Source of the DNA: Carettochelys insculpta | Taxonomy: Eukaryota > Chordata > Testudines > Carettochelyidae | Direction of reading: 5' to 3' | NCBI RefSeq assembly: GCF_033958435.1 | Contig: NC_134152.1 | Location: forward strand, 16,168,001-16,232,000 | DNA: 64,000 nucleotides | Translations under genes and position numbers: made by a program | Notes under the pieces: generated by a model | Database searches by the model: none | Seen by the model: the letters and a program-made list of their open reading frames with translations, nothing else | Told to the model about the DNA's origin: nothing | In this document: piece by piece, positions 23,230 to 34,337 of the stretch | How positions within the stretch are numbered: position 1 is the first letter of the stretch | Layout of the letters: each line of letters opens with the position of its first letter

Positions 23230-24330
23230 TGATGTTCCGACATACTAAGCTCAAGTAGGTCCTGCAGGGGCTCGGCAGCGCTTTTATTTACGACTCTAGA
23301 AATGGGTCTGGGCTGCAACCCTAGATACCCACGTGTGAGAATTTCGGCCTCCCCAGCCCAGACCAAACCCCAGATCCGCACTCGCAGGAGGGGTAATTGA
23401 CTTCGCGACGCTCTAGCTCCACACCACTGAACGGAACAATCTCCCTGGAACAAGCCGCACAGGAGCAATCCCACCCGCCCGCCTGGCTGCCGGGACACAG
23501 CAGCACACCCCAGGGCGGGGGCCGGGGGATGCCTGGAGTCACAGTCTCCGAGGAGCCCCGCCAGCAGACGAGACATTTGCTGTTTACACTTCTGCATGTT
23601 GTGTCTGGGGGGGAACAAAGGCGCAGCCCGTGCGGCTGTGCGGTGTGCTATGGCAGGCGCCGCCGGACCGCCGGCACCCCGTGCGCACGGACGGGGACAC
23701 ACACCCACCGCCAGCGCGCAGCGGGCCACCACCTACCGCCTTCCCAGCGGATGGCTTAGGGCACAGTTCAGCGCGAGCTGGGGCGGAGGAGCCTGCAGCG
23801 GGCCGCCCAGGAGGGAGGCGAGTTCGGGGGAGGCAGCCGGGCTGCTGCCGCTGAATCTCAGACACTGTCTAGCGCGTGGTCCCCAGAGAGCTCTGTCTGG
23901 GGCGTCCCCCTCCTTCCCTGCCCCCCACGCCCCCGGGGCGGGTGATGGCCGCGTGGGCAAACGCAACGGCACAGACCCTCCCGTCTCCGAGCAGCAGCCC
24001 CCTCCCGCATCGAGACAGACACAACCTCCAGCAGCACCCCCCCACCGGCGGTGTGCTCCGGCGGACCCCCCACCTGCTGATCAGGGAACGGAGAGAGACG
24101 TGCATGAGCACACGCCGCTCGCCAGGCGTGGGAATCGCTGTCTGGTAGCGAGGTGGGGGCGGGGGGGTATGACAAGGCCAGGAGGTGGTCAAAAGAAAAC
24201 ACAACTTACCAGTTGTCATCCGGTAAGGGGGCGTGGGGGGGGGGGCAGGAAAAAGGATCCTGAGGAAAAGGTGCAGCTCGCCTGCCCGCTTTCCTCTCGG
24301 AAGGAGACGAACACTCAATCCTCACCCCCT
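23230..24330 (-). promoter_or_regulatory. CpG island, likely promoter of the mir-193b~365 host RNA
   Basis: About 1.1 kb of very GC-rich, CpG-rich DNA (for example GGCGCCGCCGGACCGCCGG near 23656) in an otherwise AT-rich region. CpG islands mark constitutive or developmental Pol II promoters in vertebrates. Its place just upstream of mir-193b on the minus strand makes it the natural start of the microRNA transcript. Strand is inferred. The long open frames inside (such as 23596-24465, 289 codons) are on both strands, low in complexity, and expected from stop-poor GC-rich DNA. G-runs at 24148-24165 and 24230-24246 could form G-quadruplexes. Confidence 0.7.
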
Positions 24331-25158
24331 GCTCCTTCCCTTGGCAAAATCCTGACTCATTACATAAAAAGATCACACTGCCAGGCTCCCAGGAACATTT
24401 CTTCATCGTGGTCACGCCATAAGCTAAACAAGAGGCCACATCAAGGGGGAGGGGTGGCAGGGTAAAAAGGAGAAAAAAACCAGGAGGGTTTAATAATAAT
24501 TTTAAAACCATCGTCTTCCTGTCAATGAAAAAAAAAAGTGCAGGGGGAGAACCCAGCAGCCAGCCAGAGAAGATCCACTCATTGTTGCCACAGACACCTC
24601 TCTCTCCTTCCGTTCCCGCTCCACACTCACTTCTGCAACATTGCTACAAAGGCGTGCAGCGCTGTCACTGGAGTTGCTGGTCCCAGTCACCTGGTTTCTA
24701 AACTCCTTTGGGGCGCTTGTCAGAGAACCTTAGAAGTGGGTCCTTCTCCAGGTGTGGTGAGTCCAAGACTGTCTGAAAATTATTTTTTTCCTAGAAGCCA
24801 CCTCCAAATGTAGTACAAGGAAGGGGCATTCCTAGAAATTCGGGAGACGTCAGAAAGGGAAGATTTGTGAAATTCAGCTTCACTTCCTGCAGAGGGCTCC
24901 TAGCCCAGAGTGGGGTGGGAATCAAGTGAGCAATAAAGTGCTTTTCATGCTTCTCTGATCAGATAATGGTTTTTTTAGAAAAAGAATTGCAAAGCACTTA
25001 ACTCACATTTTTTAGATAAGATGTAGGAGTGTCATGTGTGAAGGAGAGCTAATCAGTAAACCTCTTTCCTCATTTTCTAATCATGTTTGTGGCTGTCTGT
25101 CTCTTGTGTTTACTCCTTCCCCCCAGGTGATCTTGCATCATTCCCAGATGCGCATATA

Positions 25159-25162
25159 TGTG

Positions 25163-25211
<49 letters not shown>
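25159..25211. repeat. Compound microsatellite (TG)n(TA)n
   Basis: Four or so TG units run into about 20 TA units. Such tracts are length-polymorphic and can extrude cruciforms. Just upstream of the microRNA host promoter, but no regulatory role can be read from the sequence. Confidence 0.95.
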
Positions 25212-25213
<2 letters not shown>

Positions 25214-25675
25214 CTGATTTCAGTGCTTATAATATGTACTTACAGGATACAGTGGTGCATTTCTACCCTGCACTGTGTGTGACATCTTACAAACCCTTAT
25301 TCACTTCAACACTGAAGCTACTGTTGTATATATGCAAAGCATTATTATTAATAATACTTATTATTCTCATGAAGAATAATTTGCATGATAAGGCCCAGTT
25401 ATGCCAGGTTCTTACTTCCCATTGCCTTAAACAAAAGTTGAAGGTGCACAGTAATTCACAGGATCAGGCCGTAAGATCACTGTAAATCAATTCTCAGAAC
25501 ACCACTGCTTTTTGTGATGGAAACACATTTATAACATGCATTTCTCATAAATCTTTATCTTTACCTTGTATTTGCTTTGTGCATGTGTCTAATGTCTTTG
25601 AATCCAGTCCTTCAAAATTTGCACACATTAATCATCCCAATTTAGTATTAAAATATTTTGTCTACCTTTGTCTTA

Positions 25676-25698
25676 ACAATAATAATAATAATAATAAT
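25676..25698. repeat. Short (AAT)n microsatellite
   Basis: About seven AAT units in tandem. No other meaning seen. Confidence 0.9.
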
Positions 25699-26266
25699 GT
25701 AGAAATATGGTGGGCTTAATTTACATTTGAAAAGTATTTTATGTTTCTCACACATGAGGCATTAAAAAGATAAATGTATCATTACTATTATTTATTACTA
25801 ATTAAATAAGGATTTCAGTGCATTCCTGGTTTGGAAAACAATCTGTATTCCAACAATAACAGAGACAGCTGTAGAAAACCATGATGATCAGCTTTTCGAG
25901 AAGGAAGATAATAGGTTTAAATGTGTTTAACTTTTGTTGAGCAATTGGATTATCATAATTAATTTCCACTTGGCAGTGTGAAATTCTTCCTTTTGTTCCA
26001 ATGTTCATTATGATTCAGGAAATCTCCCTAACTCCACCCCCCTAAAGTAAACACAGAACATGGTGTATTTTATATGTTTTTATATGGTTTTGGGGATTTA
26101 ATACATTTAATACAAACATAATTACAAATATTTTCCTCATCTGAAGTTCTAAAAGAAACAGAGTATGAATAAAATGTATCTGAGCTATAATTCCCTTGAA
26201 GTTCTGTGATTTGAATAAACAATGATGTAAAACTACAGAATGCGCAATTTACTAGTTCATCTACAC

Positions 26267-27113
26267 CAGGGATAGGGAACCTTTTTCACATCAAGGGCCA
26301 CTGTCCTCTCGACAAATCAGTCAGGTGCCACAGAAGTGAGAAGCAAAATACCCCACCTCACTGACTGTGTGAAGGCCAGGGCTACTGAGTCTGGGCAAGG
26401 GAGGGGGGTGCAGGAGTGTGCTGGGGGTGGGTGATCTGGGCCAGAGTGCGGTGCAGGAGCTGGCTGTGGGTAGTGGATCTGGGCAGGAGAGGGGTGTAGG
26501 AGAAGGGTGAGGGTCTGGGCAGAAGCAGGTGCAACAGCAGGCTGGGGGGCATGGGTCTAGGTGACAGGAAAGTGCAGGAGGGTTTGGGGTGCAGAGTCTG
26601 AATGGTCAGGATGGGGTGAAAGGTCTGGGAGGGAAGAGTCAGGAGCAGGGCCTGGGTGGGGAGTCAGGGTCAGTCTGGATCAGAGGGAGCACAGGAGCTG
26701 TATGGGAGAGTGGGGTCTGAGCAACAGGGGTGCACTTACCTCTGCAGCACCTCTGAACCCCCATGGGTCTGCACCCTCTGCTCCCAGGCACCTCTGGAAT
26801 TCAGGTCAGTCAGAGCAGGAGGAGGAAGCCTCCAGGTATTCTGCCCAGGCCACAGCTGCACCCCCTCCATCTGGGACTTACAGCAGCAACTGCCTCTGGA
26901 GCCCCTTTGTGCCCGCCAGCCTCTGACCCACACCCTGGCTGAGCCCATGGTCTGGATCCAGACTGCGGCTTGCCTGATCTGGCCCACAAGGATCAGTTCA
27001 GTCCACCAAACCCTGCAAACCATCGCAGGCCAGATTCTATGGAGAGCAGCCCTGAGTCTCAGGATCCAGATCCATACAAACTGCAGTCCAGATCCAAGGG
27101 CTTCCCATCCCTG
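26267..27113. mobile_element. hAT-type nonautonomous element with GC-rich body
   Basis: An 847-bp segment starting CAGGGATAGGGAACCT and ending GGGCTTCCCATCCCTG, imperfect inverted repeats of about 16 bp. Flanking 8-mers ATCTACAC (26259-26266) and AAATACAA (27114-27121) agree at 5 of 8, consistent with an old hAT duplication. The body is G-rich, with repeated GGTGCAGGAG / GTCTGGG phrases, and has no transposase. The overlapping frames 26561-26926 and 26656-27114 fall within this element and are not genes. Confidence 0.65.
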
Positions 27114-27121
27114 AAATACAA

Positions 27122-28697
27122 TTTCATTCATAATAGCACCTGTTTAAAGGGCATTTTTAAAATCCAAAACAGCATTATTGCGAATGGCAAAATGGGCCTT
27201 TTGAGTTACTCACACAATCTGAGACAGGCAACTGTTATCACTCAAATTCATTTCCTCAGGGAAATGTGGATGACAGTTGGAAGTTTAGAATCATTTGATA
27301 ATTAAAAAGAAGTATTTGCTGTCCTCTGTTGGTCATACTGGTTGTCACATGTAAAATTAACTAACTTTTTAAAGCAAAGAGGTAGCAAAGCTAACAAAAG
27401 AAAGGAAACTGAGTTTAAAAACTGCTGGGCAGTCAGTCCTCTTTCGCCCTTGGGATTGGGTACTACGTGGAGTTTCAGCACAGAATGTATTTTACTTTTA
27501 TTAAATGGACCAGTCAGAGATGCTAAAAGATAAAAGAAAGGGATATATTAGGAACACAACTCCCATTAATATCAATGTGTTCTGCCCTTAGGCGTGCACA
27601 TATTACTTTGATTCTTCACTCTCTTATGCCCTGTTTGCATCATAAAAGGGCCAAGAGAACCCTGAAGCCCTGGACTCCTGAATTAACCCTGATGGAGTGG
27701 GAATGCCTGGCAGCTGCCAGGTTAATTCTCACCAACAGGTGCTCCAGGACAGGAAGCACATAAGGGGCATGTCAGAGGCCCGTGTCTGTGGTATTTCTAG
27801 GTTATGGCTAGTTCTGCTGCCAGAACAATTCATAGAGGTATTTGATGGAGCACTCACTCCACACAAAGCTTGAAAGGGTAAATTAGGCTGTTTAATCTTA
27901 AGCTATAATTGGTGGATGCCTAGGGAGTGCCAGGACCTTACTGCTCATGAAATGTAGCTTGAGTGTAAGAGTTGGGAAGTACCTATAAAGAAAGGAAGTT
28001 GGCAGAGTAGGGGAGGAAATGAGCTGTTGTATCCTCCTGCACGGTCCTCCTTCCTCCCTGCCAGCCCCCCCCGCACCCCCGCTACAAGAGGGAAGAGCAG
28101 GAAACTGTAAAGAGAACGTAGGGAAGGAGTGGCAATGCTTGGGAGAGTAAAAAACAGGAACTCCTGCACTGTGGATCCCTGGACTGGAACCTGTGTAGAA
28201 GACGTAGAAGATGGGCCTGGTGTAGAAGATGGGTCTGGGTTCCCTTTTCAGCCACAAGCAGTGGGGAGTTGAATGACTGGGATAGTTTGCCACAAAACAA
28301 TTGCAGTATCTCAAAAGGGGAGAGAACGCCAATGGGACATGGCCTGAAGGCTAAGCTATAGAGTAAAGCCCTGCAGGTCCAAGAGGATGAGAGGGCCTGG
28401 AGTGAAGGAGTGGACTGATGGACTCAGTAACCACAGGAAGGGTGTCCAAGCAGCTGGTAGAGCTAATGCCCTATGAGAGCGATAAGCAGGGGCTGCCCAT
28501 TTCCAAGTGCCCTCTGTCACAGGGCCATTATGCCCAAGGCGCATTAGAGGCTAGCACACTACCTCCTGTTAACTGTACTGAAGACTGAACCATCACAAGC
28601 TTTCAGAAAAGGGAGAGCCATTACCTTCTACTTGATCCCTGTGCTGGCCACATTACCACCACAGAAATAAATTTCCCTACCTCTTCCCCTGCCCACA
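27122..28697. other. Unique DNA, nothing recognised
   Basis: No coding exon, RNA gene or repeat boundary was supported. The overlapping minus-strand open frames near 27898-28332 have no family features. Confidence 0.4.
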
Positions 28698-29069
28698 GAC
28701 CGTGTCTACACAACAATGCCCTTCTGAAAGGATGACTTTAGAAAACAAATGTCAAAAGACGTCCTTTCATAAAGGAGCACCCACACAGGCAAACAGGGAC
28801 CAAAGGCCCAACCCATTGCTTCGAAAGGCCTCACCAAACTTTCAGAATAGAGTGTCCACATGCCCCAGGGCACTTTTTCGAAAGTGCAGGCCCAGGAAAC
28901 TCTGTGGGCAGGGATGCATGGCGGCCAAACCCTTTAGGGGCCATCACAAGCCGCTCCTTTAAAGGCCCCCCCCACCGCAGGAGCCTCGGCCTGCACACGC
29001 TGAGGGCTGGCTACCTGTCCTCAGGCAGGGAGATGGGGAGCAACTGCAGGAGGCACCCCAGGCTAGCCC

Positions 29070-30462
29070 ATGGATCCCGAGCAGCTTCCCCCCATCAAGG
29101 TCATGGCTAGCGTTCTAGTGTTGCAGCAGCTCCAGGTGGCCACCCTGGTGGTCCTCAGGGTGCAATGCCCCCACCTGGTCCCCCAGGCCATCTGCTGCTT
29201 GTGGGGCTACCCCATAAGCAGTGACTGGTGGGACTGGCTGCTGCTGGAGAACTGGGGCAACAACTGGTGGCTGCAGAACTTTAGGATGAGCAAGGGGTCA
29301 TTCCTGGAGCTGTGCCACTGGCTTGCCCCATCCCTCCAGCACATGACACCCACCTGAGGCCAGTGCTCCCACTACAGAAAAAGGTGGTAATCGCCCTGTG
29401 GAAACTGGCCACTCCAGACAGCCACCAATCCATCGGCCACCAGTTCAGGGTGGGCAGGGCCACTGTCAGGGCCATCCTGAATGAGATAATCCATGGCCGG
29501 GTCACACTCCTGCCACAGGCAGGGTAGAGTGGGTCCCTCAACAAGGGGCACCGTCAGGAACTGGGGGGAGACAGCGCCCACCAAGGACAGGGGAGGGGAC
29601 AGGGATGGGTGGGCACTCAGGGGGCAGCAGGAAGTCGACCCATGTAGGCACGCCCTGTAGAGGATGGGGTCGAGGACAGGGCAGTGGGGAGGGCTGGGCA
29701 CGCTGCTCCCCACTCCATACTCACAAGTGCGTTCTCTCTCCATGCCCTGCAGGTCGTCTGGGCCATCAACAAGGTCCTCCTTCGGCAGCTGATCTGCCTC
29801 AAGGACCTCAATGCCACCATCCAGGGCTTCGATGAGCTGGGCTTCCCGAACTGCTTCAGGGTACTGGATGGAACACATCTCACCATCTGGGCCCCGGAGC
29901 ACAAATTGCAAGGGCTACTACTTCATGGTGTTACAGGTGTTCATCGACACCAAGGGATGGTTCCACAACATCTGTGTGGGCTGATCCAGCCACGCCCATG
30001 ATGCCCCGGTCTTCCAGAACTTGGGGCTGGGCTTCCGGATGGCCGAGGGGACCTACACCCCCACAGAGGGAGCTCCGCATCAGGGAACACCACAATGCTG
30101 CCCTGCATCATGGCGGATGCAGCCTACCCCCTGCAGGCCTGGCTCATGAGGCCGTACACGGGCATGGTTTTAACGAGTGGCTCAACTGGGCCTGGAACAC
30201 TGTCAAGCAGGCATTCAGCCACTTGTAGAGGCACTTCCAATGGCTCCTTACCAGGTTGCAGGTGGACCTCCCCAGTGTCCTGGTATGCTACACCCTGCAC
30301 AACCTGGTGGAGGCTAAGCAGGAGCCGTTCATGCAGGGGTGGGTTGCTGAGGCAGGCCGTGGGTATGAGCAGCTGCCTGCCACCCTGTGCCGCAAGGTCC
30401 AGCAGGATGGGGTGCGGGTAAGGGAGACCCTTTGCCAGGTCTTCTCCCGGGATCTACACTGA
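29070..30462 (+). pseudogene. Harbinger-type (HARBI1-like) DDE transposase, broken
   Basis: Begins ATGGATCCC at 29070. The N-terminal part reads MSKGSFLELCHWLAP, the helical region seen before the catalytic core in HARBI1-like proteins. The frame shifts near 29340-29357 and continues with KKVVIALWKLATPDSHQSIG. At 29528-29753 a GTAGAG...CCCTGCAG segment looks like an intron. The core then gives LDGTHLTIWAPEHK, with the first catalytic Asp at 29867-29869. After a further frameshift near 29910 comes VGWSSHAHDAPVF, with the second Asp at 30000-30002. Near TVKQAFSHL the family's catalytic Glu is replaced by Lys (30205-30207) and a TAG follows at 30226. The rest ends ...QVFSRDLH. Two frameshifts, a stop and the lost Glu make it inactive. 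Confidence 0.82.
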
Positions 30463-30881
30463 CTCCCACAACACTCCCCCCCTCCATGCACACACACCCC
30501 CAACCACCACTCCCACACATGCAGAAGGGACACAGGGTTAAACACCAATAAACCGTTTACTTAGCACATTAAAACAATCTGTGCTTCTCCATAACCATGG
30601 AAACTATTTACAGGAGGGTTGGGGGAACTACAAACTGTGGGCTGTGGGAAACCATTAACTGGGGGGAACCATGATCTGGCAGGGGGTGAGGGAACTGGGA
30701 ACCAGAGGCCTGGGGGAACTATTTACAGGGGTGGTGCAGGCCAGGGCAGTTGCACTCCAATTCCCCAGGAGGGCCAAGGGTTGGGGCGGAGGGGACCTTA
30801 CCTCTCAATGGGGATCAAGGGACAGGAGCCCCATCGTCTGCATCCGCCCAGCCCCGTATGTGGGGGCCCTGTTAGGCTGGG

Positions 30882-32560
30882 CTAGGAGCACAGGGAGTTA
30901 GGGACATGGCTGGGTTGCAGCCCCCGCAGCCTTGCTGGGGGGTCTGCACAGGGGGAGTGGGGGTCCTGCCTCCTCATGGCTGGCCCTGGTGAGGAGCATG
31001 TGGCCCAGCTGCATGAGGCTGACTGGGGAGAGGTGGGCTGGGACAAGGGCAGTGAGGTTGGGCTCGGGGGGGGGGCAGTGGGGGAGGGAAACTTGGTAGG
31101 GGGGCTGGAGCTGGGGAGAGGTCCTAGGGGAGAGGGGACTGGAATGTGGGAAGGTAGAAGGGGGGAGGGTGATGGGGGACTGGAGTGGGTGGGAGGTCGG
31201 AGCGGGAAGATTAGAGGGGAGCCAGGTAATAGGTGGGGTCGGGGCCAGTGGGGGAGGGGCAGGCACATGGGAGTGGCTAGCAAGTGGGCGGCGGCCGGGG
31301 CCAGGTGGGCTGTCACGGGCTGAGTCAGGGCATCCAAGTTGCACAAGCTGGTCGCCACCTTGTCCCAGGCCTGCTGCTCCATGGCGAGCCACTCCCACAG
31401 CACACCCATGAGGTCCCGCAGGGCCACGGTGTGGGCAGAGTTCCCCCACTTCCTCCTCTCCGGCCTGGGGGTGCCAGCAGACAGCTCGGTGGCAGGCCCG
31501 TGCTGTTCCTGGTTGGGGTCTGGGCCGCTCCCACTCACCCTCAGAGGTTGGGCTCCCTGGCCCGTGGACAGGGCTCATTTGGCTGCCAAGTGCTGGAACT
31601 GTGGAGCCAGAAAGGGTCAGAGGAATGGGCTAGTAGCCCCATGCGATGGGCCCCCCCAACCCCGCCCCTCCCGTCCCCATTCTAGGGGCCCTGTGATGTC
31701 CACATCCTGGGGTTTCCCACATGGGAGGTGCGGGCACGGGCGTGGGCTCCCACCCCCTCCACAGCTGTATGGCCCGTGGTGCTGTCCCCGCTGCACGGTG
31801 CTGATTGCTGCACTCTGGCTCCCCAGGGCCTGGGAGCGTGTCCGTCCAGGTTCCACGTGCACCGAGACCAGCGGCCTTGTGGGTGGGCTACGGCCGCCCT
31901 GGGCAGGACCAAGCACCCCCTCCCCAGGCCCTGGGGCAACCAGCATGCTCGACACCTATCTAAGGGTCCCTCCCGGAACTTAGGCAAGGCACAGGTGGAG
32001 GGGACCTGGTTGGACGAGCCGGAAGGGACGTCGATAACTAGGGCCCCCCTCGCTTGAGTCCTCATCATTGCTGATGGTCTCCAGCCTCCATGGACACCGG
32101 GTGTCAGCTGCCAGTCCTGGGCGGTCCTCGCCCTCCATCCCCATCTTGGTCTTGGTCGCCGCAGTGTCAAGGACAACAGCCGGGGGGCTGGTCCCTCCTC
32201 TTTGGGGCCAAGGAGGTGGTCGACTTCTTTGAAGTAGGGGCAGCTGTCCAGCCGTATCCTGGGCCTTGCAGCATCCTGGGCCTTGCGGTAGCCCTGGAGG
32301 AGCTCCTTAACCTTGGACCTCACCTGGTCTGGGGTGTGGGTGGGGTGGCCCTGGACAGTGAGACCCTTTGAGAGCCACTCGAAGGCTGGGGCGTTGCGGT
32401 GCCAGACTCCCATCTGGTGGGGGACCTCCTCACCCTTCCATAGGGAGAGGAGGTCTCAGAGCTTGGCCCAATGCTTTGGGGCCTGGCTTGCCTCCTAGGA
32501 AGGCTCCCTGGTCTCCTTGAGGGACCCCTGGTGTGGGCGGAGTTCTGGCCAGCTAGCCAT
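30882..32560 (-). pseudogene. Myb/SANT-like partner protein of Harbinger, broken
   Basis: Starts at an ATG at 32558-32560 but meets a stop within about 14 codons. The Myb/SANT-like domain resumes with MGVWHRNAPAFEWLSKGL and then QVRSKVKELLQGYRKAQD, typical of the trihelix-like DNA-binding domain (MSANTD type) that helps Harbinger transposases bind their ends. It continues SCPYFKEVDHLLG, then a frameshift and a diverged acidic and Pro-rich stretch with GALVIDVPSGSSNQ. A C-terminal helical remnant (LMGVLWEWLAMEQQAWDKVA) is in another frame near 31450. The G-rich (plus-strand) middle at 31.0-31.3 kb adds a Pro/Ser-rich reading with many frames. Convergent to the transposase. Confidence 0.72.
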
Positions 32561-32596
32561 GGGGCCAGGGAGGGCGGCGGGCTGTTTGCACACTGC

Positions 32597-33895
32597 TTAG
32601 AAAATCTAAGTTAACTCTTAATGACCATTTTAACTTTTTACTTTTATTGTGCTGAATTCCTGTTGGAACTCAACGTATGTATATGCTAGCAAGAGATTAG
32701 TAAAAAAATGCAGGGTGCTAGGTGGCTGCCCAAATTCTTCCCCAGTGGAAAAATCACAGCTCTACAAATCCTTCATAAATTATAAAACAGCTGGAAAAGT
32801 CCTGATGTGGGGTGAGCCACGTTTATGAGCATATACAGATAAAGACACCCTGGCTAGGCAACCCAGTTGTACACATTCGTTCCTCATGCTCTGTGCAAAT
32901 TAGTCCTACCCTCAGAGGAGTCTACAAAGAGACTGGGCACAGCCAAAGCACATTCCTGCTTGTGGGCATATTTTGCTAGTTTCAGGCAACTTTATTATAT
33001 ATATTATTGCCTAATACCTGGGTTATGCTGCACGCAGACTAGGATCCTGCTGTTTCAACTGAACTCTGCGAGTTCTATATTTAACGCTAATCAGATTCAG
33101 AGTTGTTATAATTATCTGTTCTATCAGGTAAAGAGATGACTAGAAAGCATATTCTGGACTGGAAATCCAGAAAAGGGTACACAGTAGCCAACTAAAATAT
33201 AGGGGAAGAACTGTGTGGGTTGAAAACGTACTATATTGCCCAAAGAATGGACCAGATAATTCCTCCTACAATAAGCCTACAATTACTGAAAATCACTGAC
33301 AACATCTCGTATAAAACCTTAATACTATGCTGATCTGTCAAACATTTTCTTCTATACATTCTTTTTCTTTCTTTAAGAGCAAAATACTTGGCTTTAAAGC
33401 GTGAACTATTCTTGGCCATTTTGCTTGGTGCCCTTCTCAGTGCTTAGGACAATTTCACAATTTCATTAGGCATCAGATATAAAGATCTATCAAATAAGGA
33501 TCTATCTATTATTATTATTATTGCTATTATTTTACAGATAAATCAAATAAAAACTGGCAACATGCAAAAAAATAAAACAATTATCCATTTATTCATTCTG
33601 CATAACTGTTATGGAAAGTATAATGAATGATAATGGCATTCTCCTTCAATGTGAAAATGTGTGGAAGAGAACTATCATCTGCAGAGTGCATCATCTGCAG
33701 CTATGGAGCTCCATTCTTTTCCTCCCCATCTCACAGGATCAGTAGAGATGTAGTGCGGAAATAAAAACTACACTCCCTGTATGTTCTCCACAGAGTGCAA
33801 TCTATCAATGGAAGCATGGTTGTGGACATACTGCTGTATTGGCTACCTGAACCCTTTCCATCTTTTGGGGGCTTGTGCAATGCAATATAACACAC
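32597..33895. other. Unique AT-rich DNA, no gene seen
   Basis: The sequence returns abruptly to AT-rich composition at about 32597. Short open frames have no motifs. An ATT trinucleotide run is at about 33508-33522. Confidence 0.45.
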
Positions 33896-33898
33896 CAT

Positions 33899-34334
33899 GG
33901 GTACGTCTACACTAGCCAAAAACTTCGAAATGGCCATTTACATGGCCATTTCGAAGTTTACTAATGAAGCGCTGAAATACATATTCAGCGCCTCATTAGA
34001 ATGCCAGCAGCCACGGTATTTCAAAATTGCCGTGGCTCGCCACTGCACAGCTCGTCCAGACAGGGCTCCTTTTCGAAAGGACCCCAGCAACTTCCAAGTC
34101 CCCTTATTCCCATGAGCAGATAGGAACAAGGGGACTTTGAAGTTGCTGGTGTCCTTTCGAAAAGGAGCCCTGTCTGGATGAGCCATGCAGCAGCGAGTCA
34201 CAGCAATTTCGAAGTACTGCAGCCGCCCGCATGCTAATGAGGCGCTGAATATGTATTTCAGAGCTTCATTAGTAAACTTTGAAATGGCCATTTGCATGGC
34301 CATTTTGAAGTTTTGGGCTAGTGTAGACACAGCC
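33899..34334. mobile_element. Full-length palindromic MITE (family B) with CAT duplication
   Basis: A 436-bp element with ends GGGTACGTCTACACTAGCC and GGCTAGTGTAGACACAGCC, flanked by CAT at 33896-33898 and 34335-34337. The two halves are near-complete inverted copies of each other (arms of about 210 bp meeting near 34120). Within each arm lies a smaller perfect-looking hairpin, ACTTCGAAATGGCCATTT then AAATGGCCATGTAAAT-like, so palindromes are nested. Phrases such as CCTTTTCGAAAGGACCCCAG occur in both arms. No coding potential. The GTCTACAC termini link it to the other foldback families here and to Harbinger. Confidence 0.85.
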
Positions 34335-34337
34335 CAT

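Larger units (their letters stand above)
8899..24300 (-). ncRNA. Inferred primary transcript of the mir-193b~365 cluster
   Basis: This is an inference, not a seen gene model. Two microRNAs on the same strand, mir-193b at 22.2 kb and mir-365 at 8.9 kb, lie downstream of a CpG island at 23.2-24.3 kb. In human the pair is carried by a long noncoding host transcript (MIR193BHG), which fits this layout. No protein-coding exon is seen between the island and mir-365. Exon boundaries, exact start and 3' end cannot be read from the sequence. Several transposons (15.9, 13.8, 11.8 and 9.6 kb) would lie inside the transcript and account for part of its length. Confidence 0.45.
24331..26266. other. Upstream flank of the CpG island, with simple repeats
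   Basis: No gene was supported. GC content falls off to about 24.9 kb and the rest is AT-rich. It contains a TG/TA microsatellite at 25159-25211 and an (AAT)n run at 25676-25698. An open frame across the TA run (about 25087-25485) is an artefact of the dinucleotide. Confidence 0.5.
28698..32596. mobile_element. Two-gene PIF/Harbinger transposon, decayed
   Basis: A 3.9-kb GC-rich element with two convergent gene remnants: a DDE transposase on the plus strand (29070-30462) and a Myb/SANT-like protein on the minus strand (about 32560-30882). This pair is the hallmark of PIF/Harbinger elements. The left end, GACCGTGTCTACACAAC, resembles the GTCTACAC ends of the smaller foldback elements in this window. 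I could not find the matching right end; the element seems cut at about 32596, shortly upstream of the Myb-like start. Between left end and transposase lies AAGCCGCTCCTTTAAAGG at about 28948, shared with the family A elements at 7.4, 9.6 and 39.4 kb. Both genes carry disabling changes. Confidence 0.8.

Noticed and set aside
23596..24465. 289-codon open frame in the CpG island
   Set aside because: Other long frames overlap it on both strands, the product is low-complexity Pro/Arg/Ala-rich with no domain, and stop-poor GC-rich DNA gives such frames by chance.
25034..25485. Open frames across the TA repeat
   Set aside because: The Tyr-Ile repeat is a direct translation of (TA)n and not a protein.
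26561..27131. Open frames of 121-152 codons on both strands
   Set aside because: They lie within a hAT-type nonautonomous element and overlap in several frames without motifs.
29372..29911. 179-codon minus-strand frame
   Set aside because: Shadow of the Harbinger transposase on the opposite strand, whose DGTH and AHDAPVF motifs make the plus strand the coding one.
30976..31685. Plus-strand Gly-rich open frames
   Set aside because: They are antisense to the Myb/SANT-like pseudogene of the Harbinger element and consist of G-rich low-complexity DNA.
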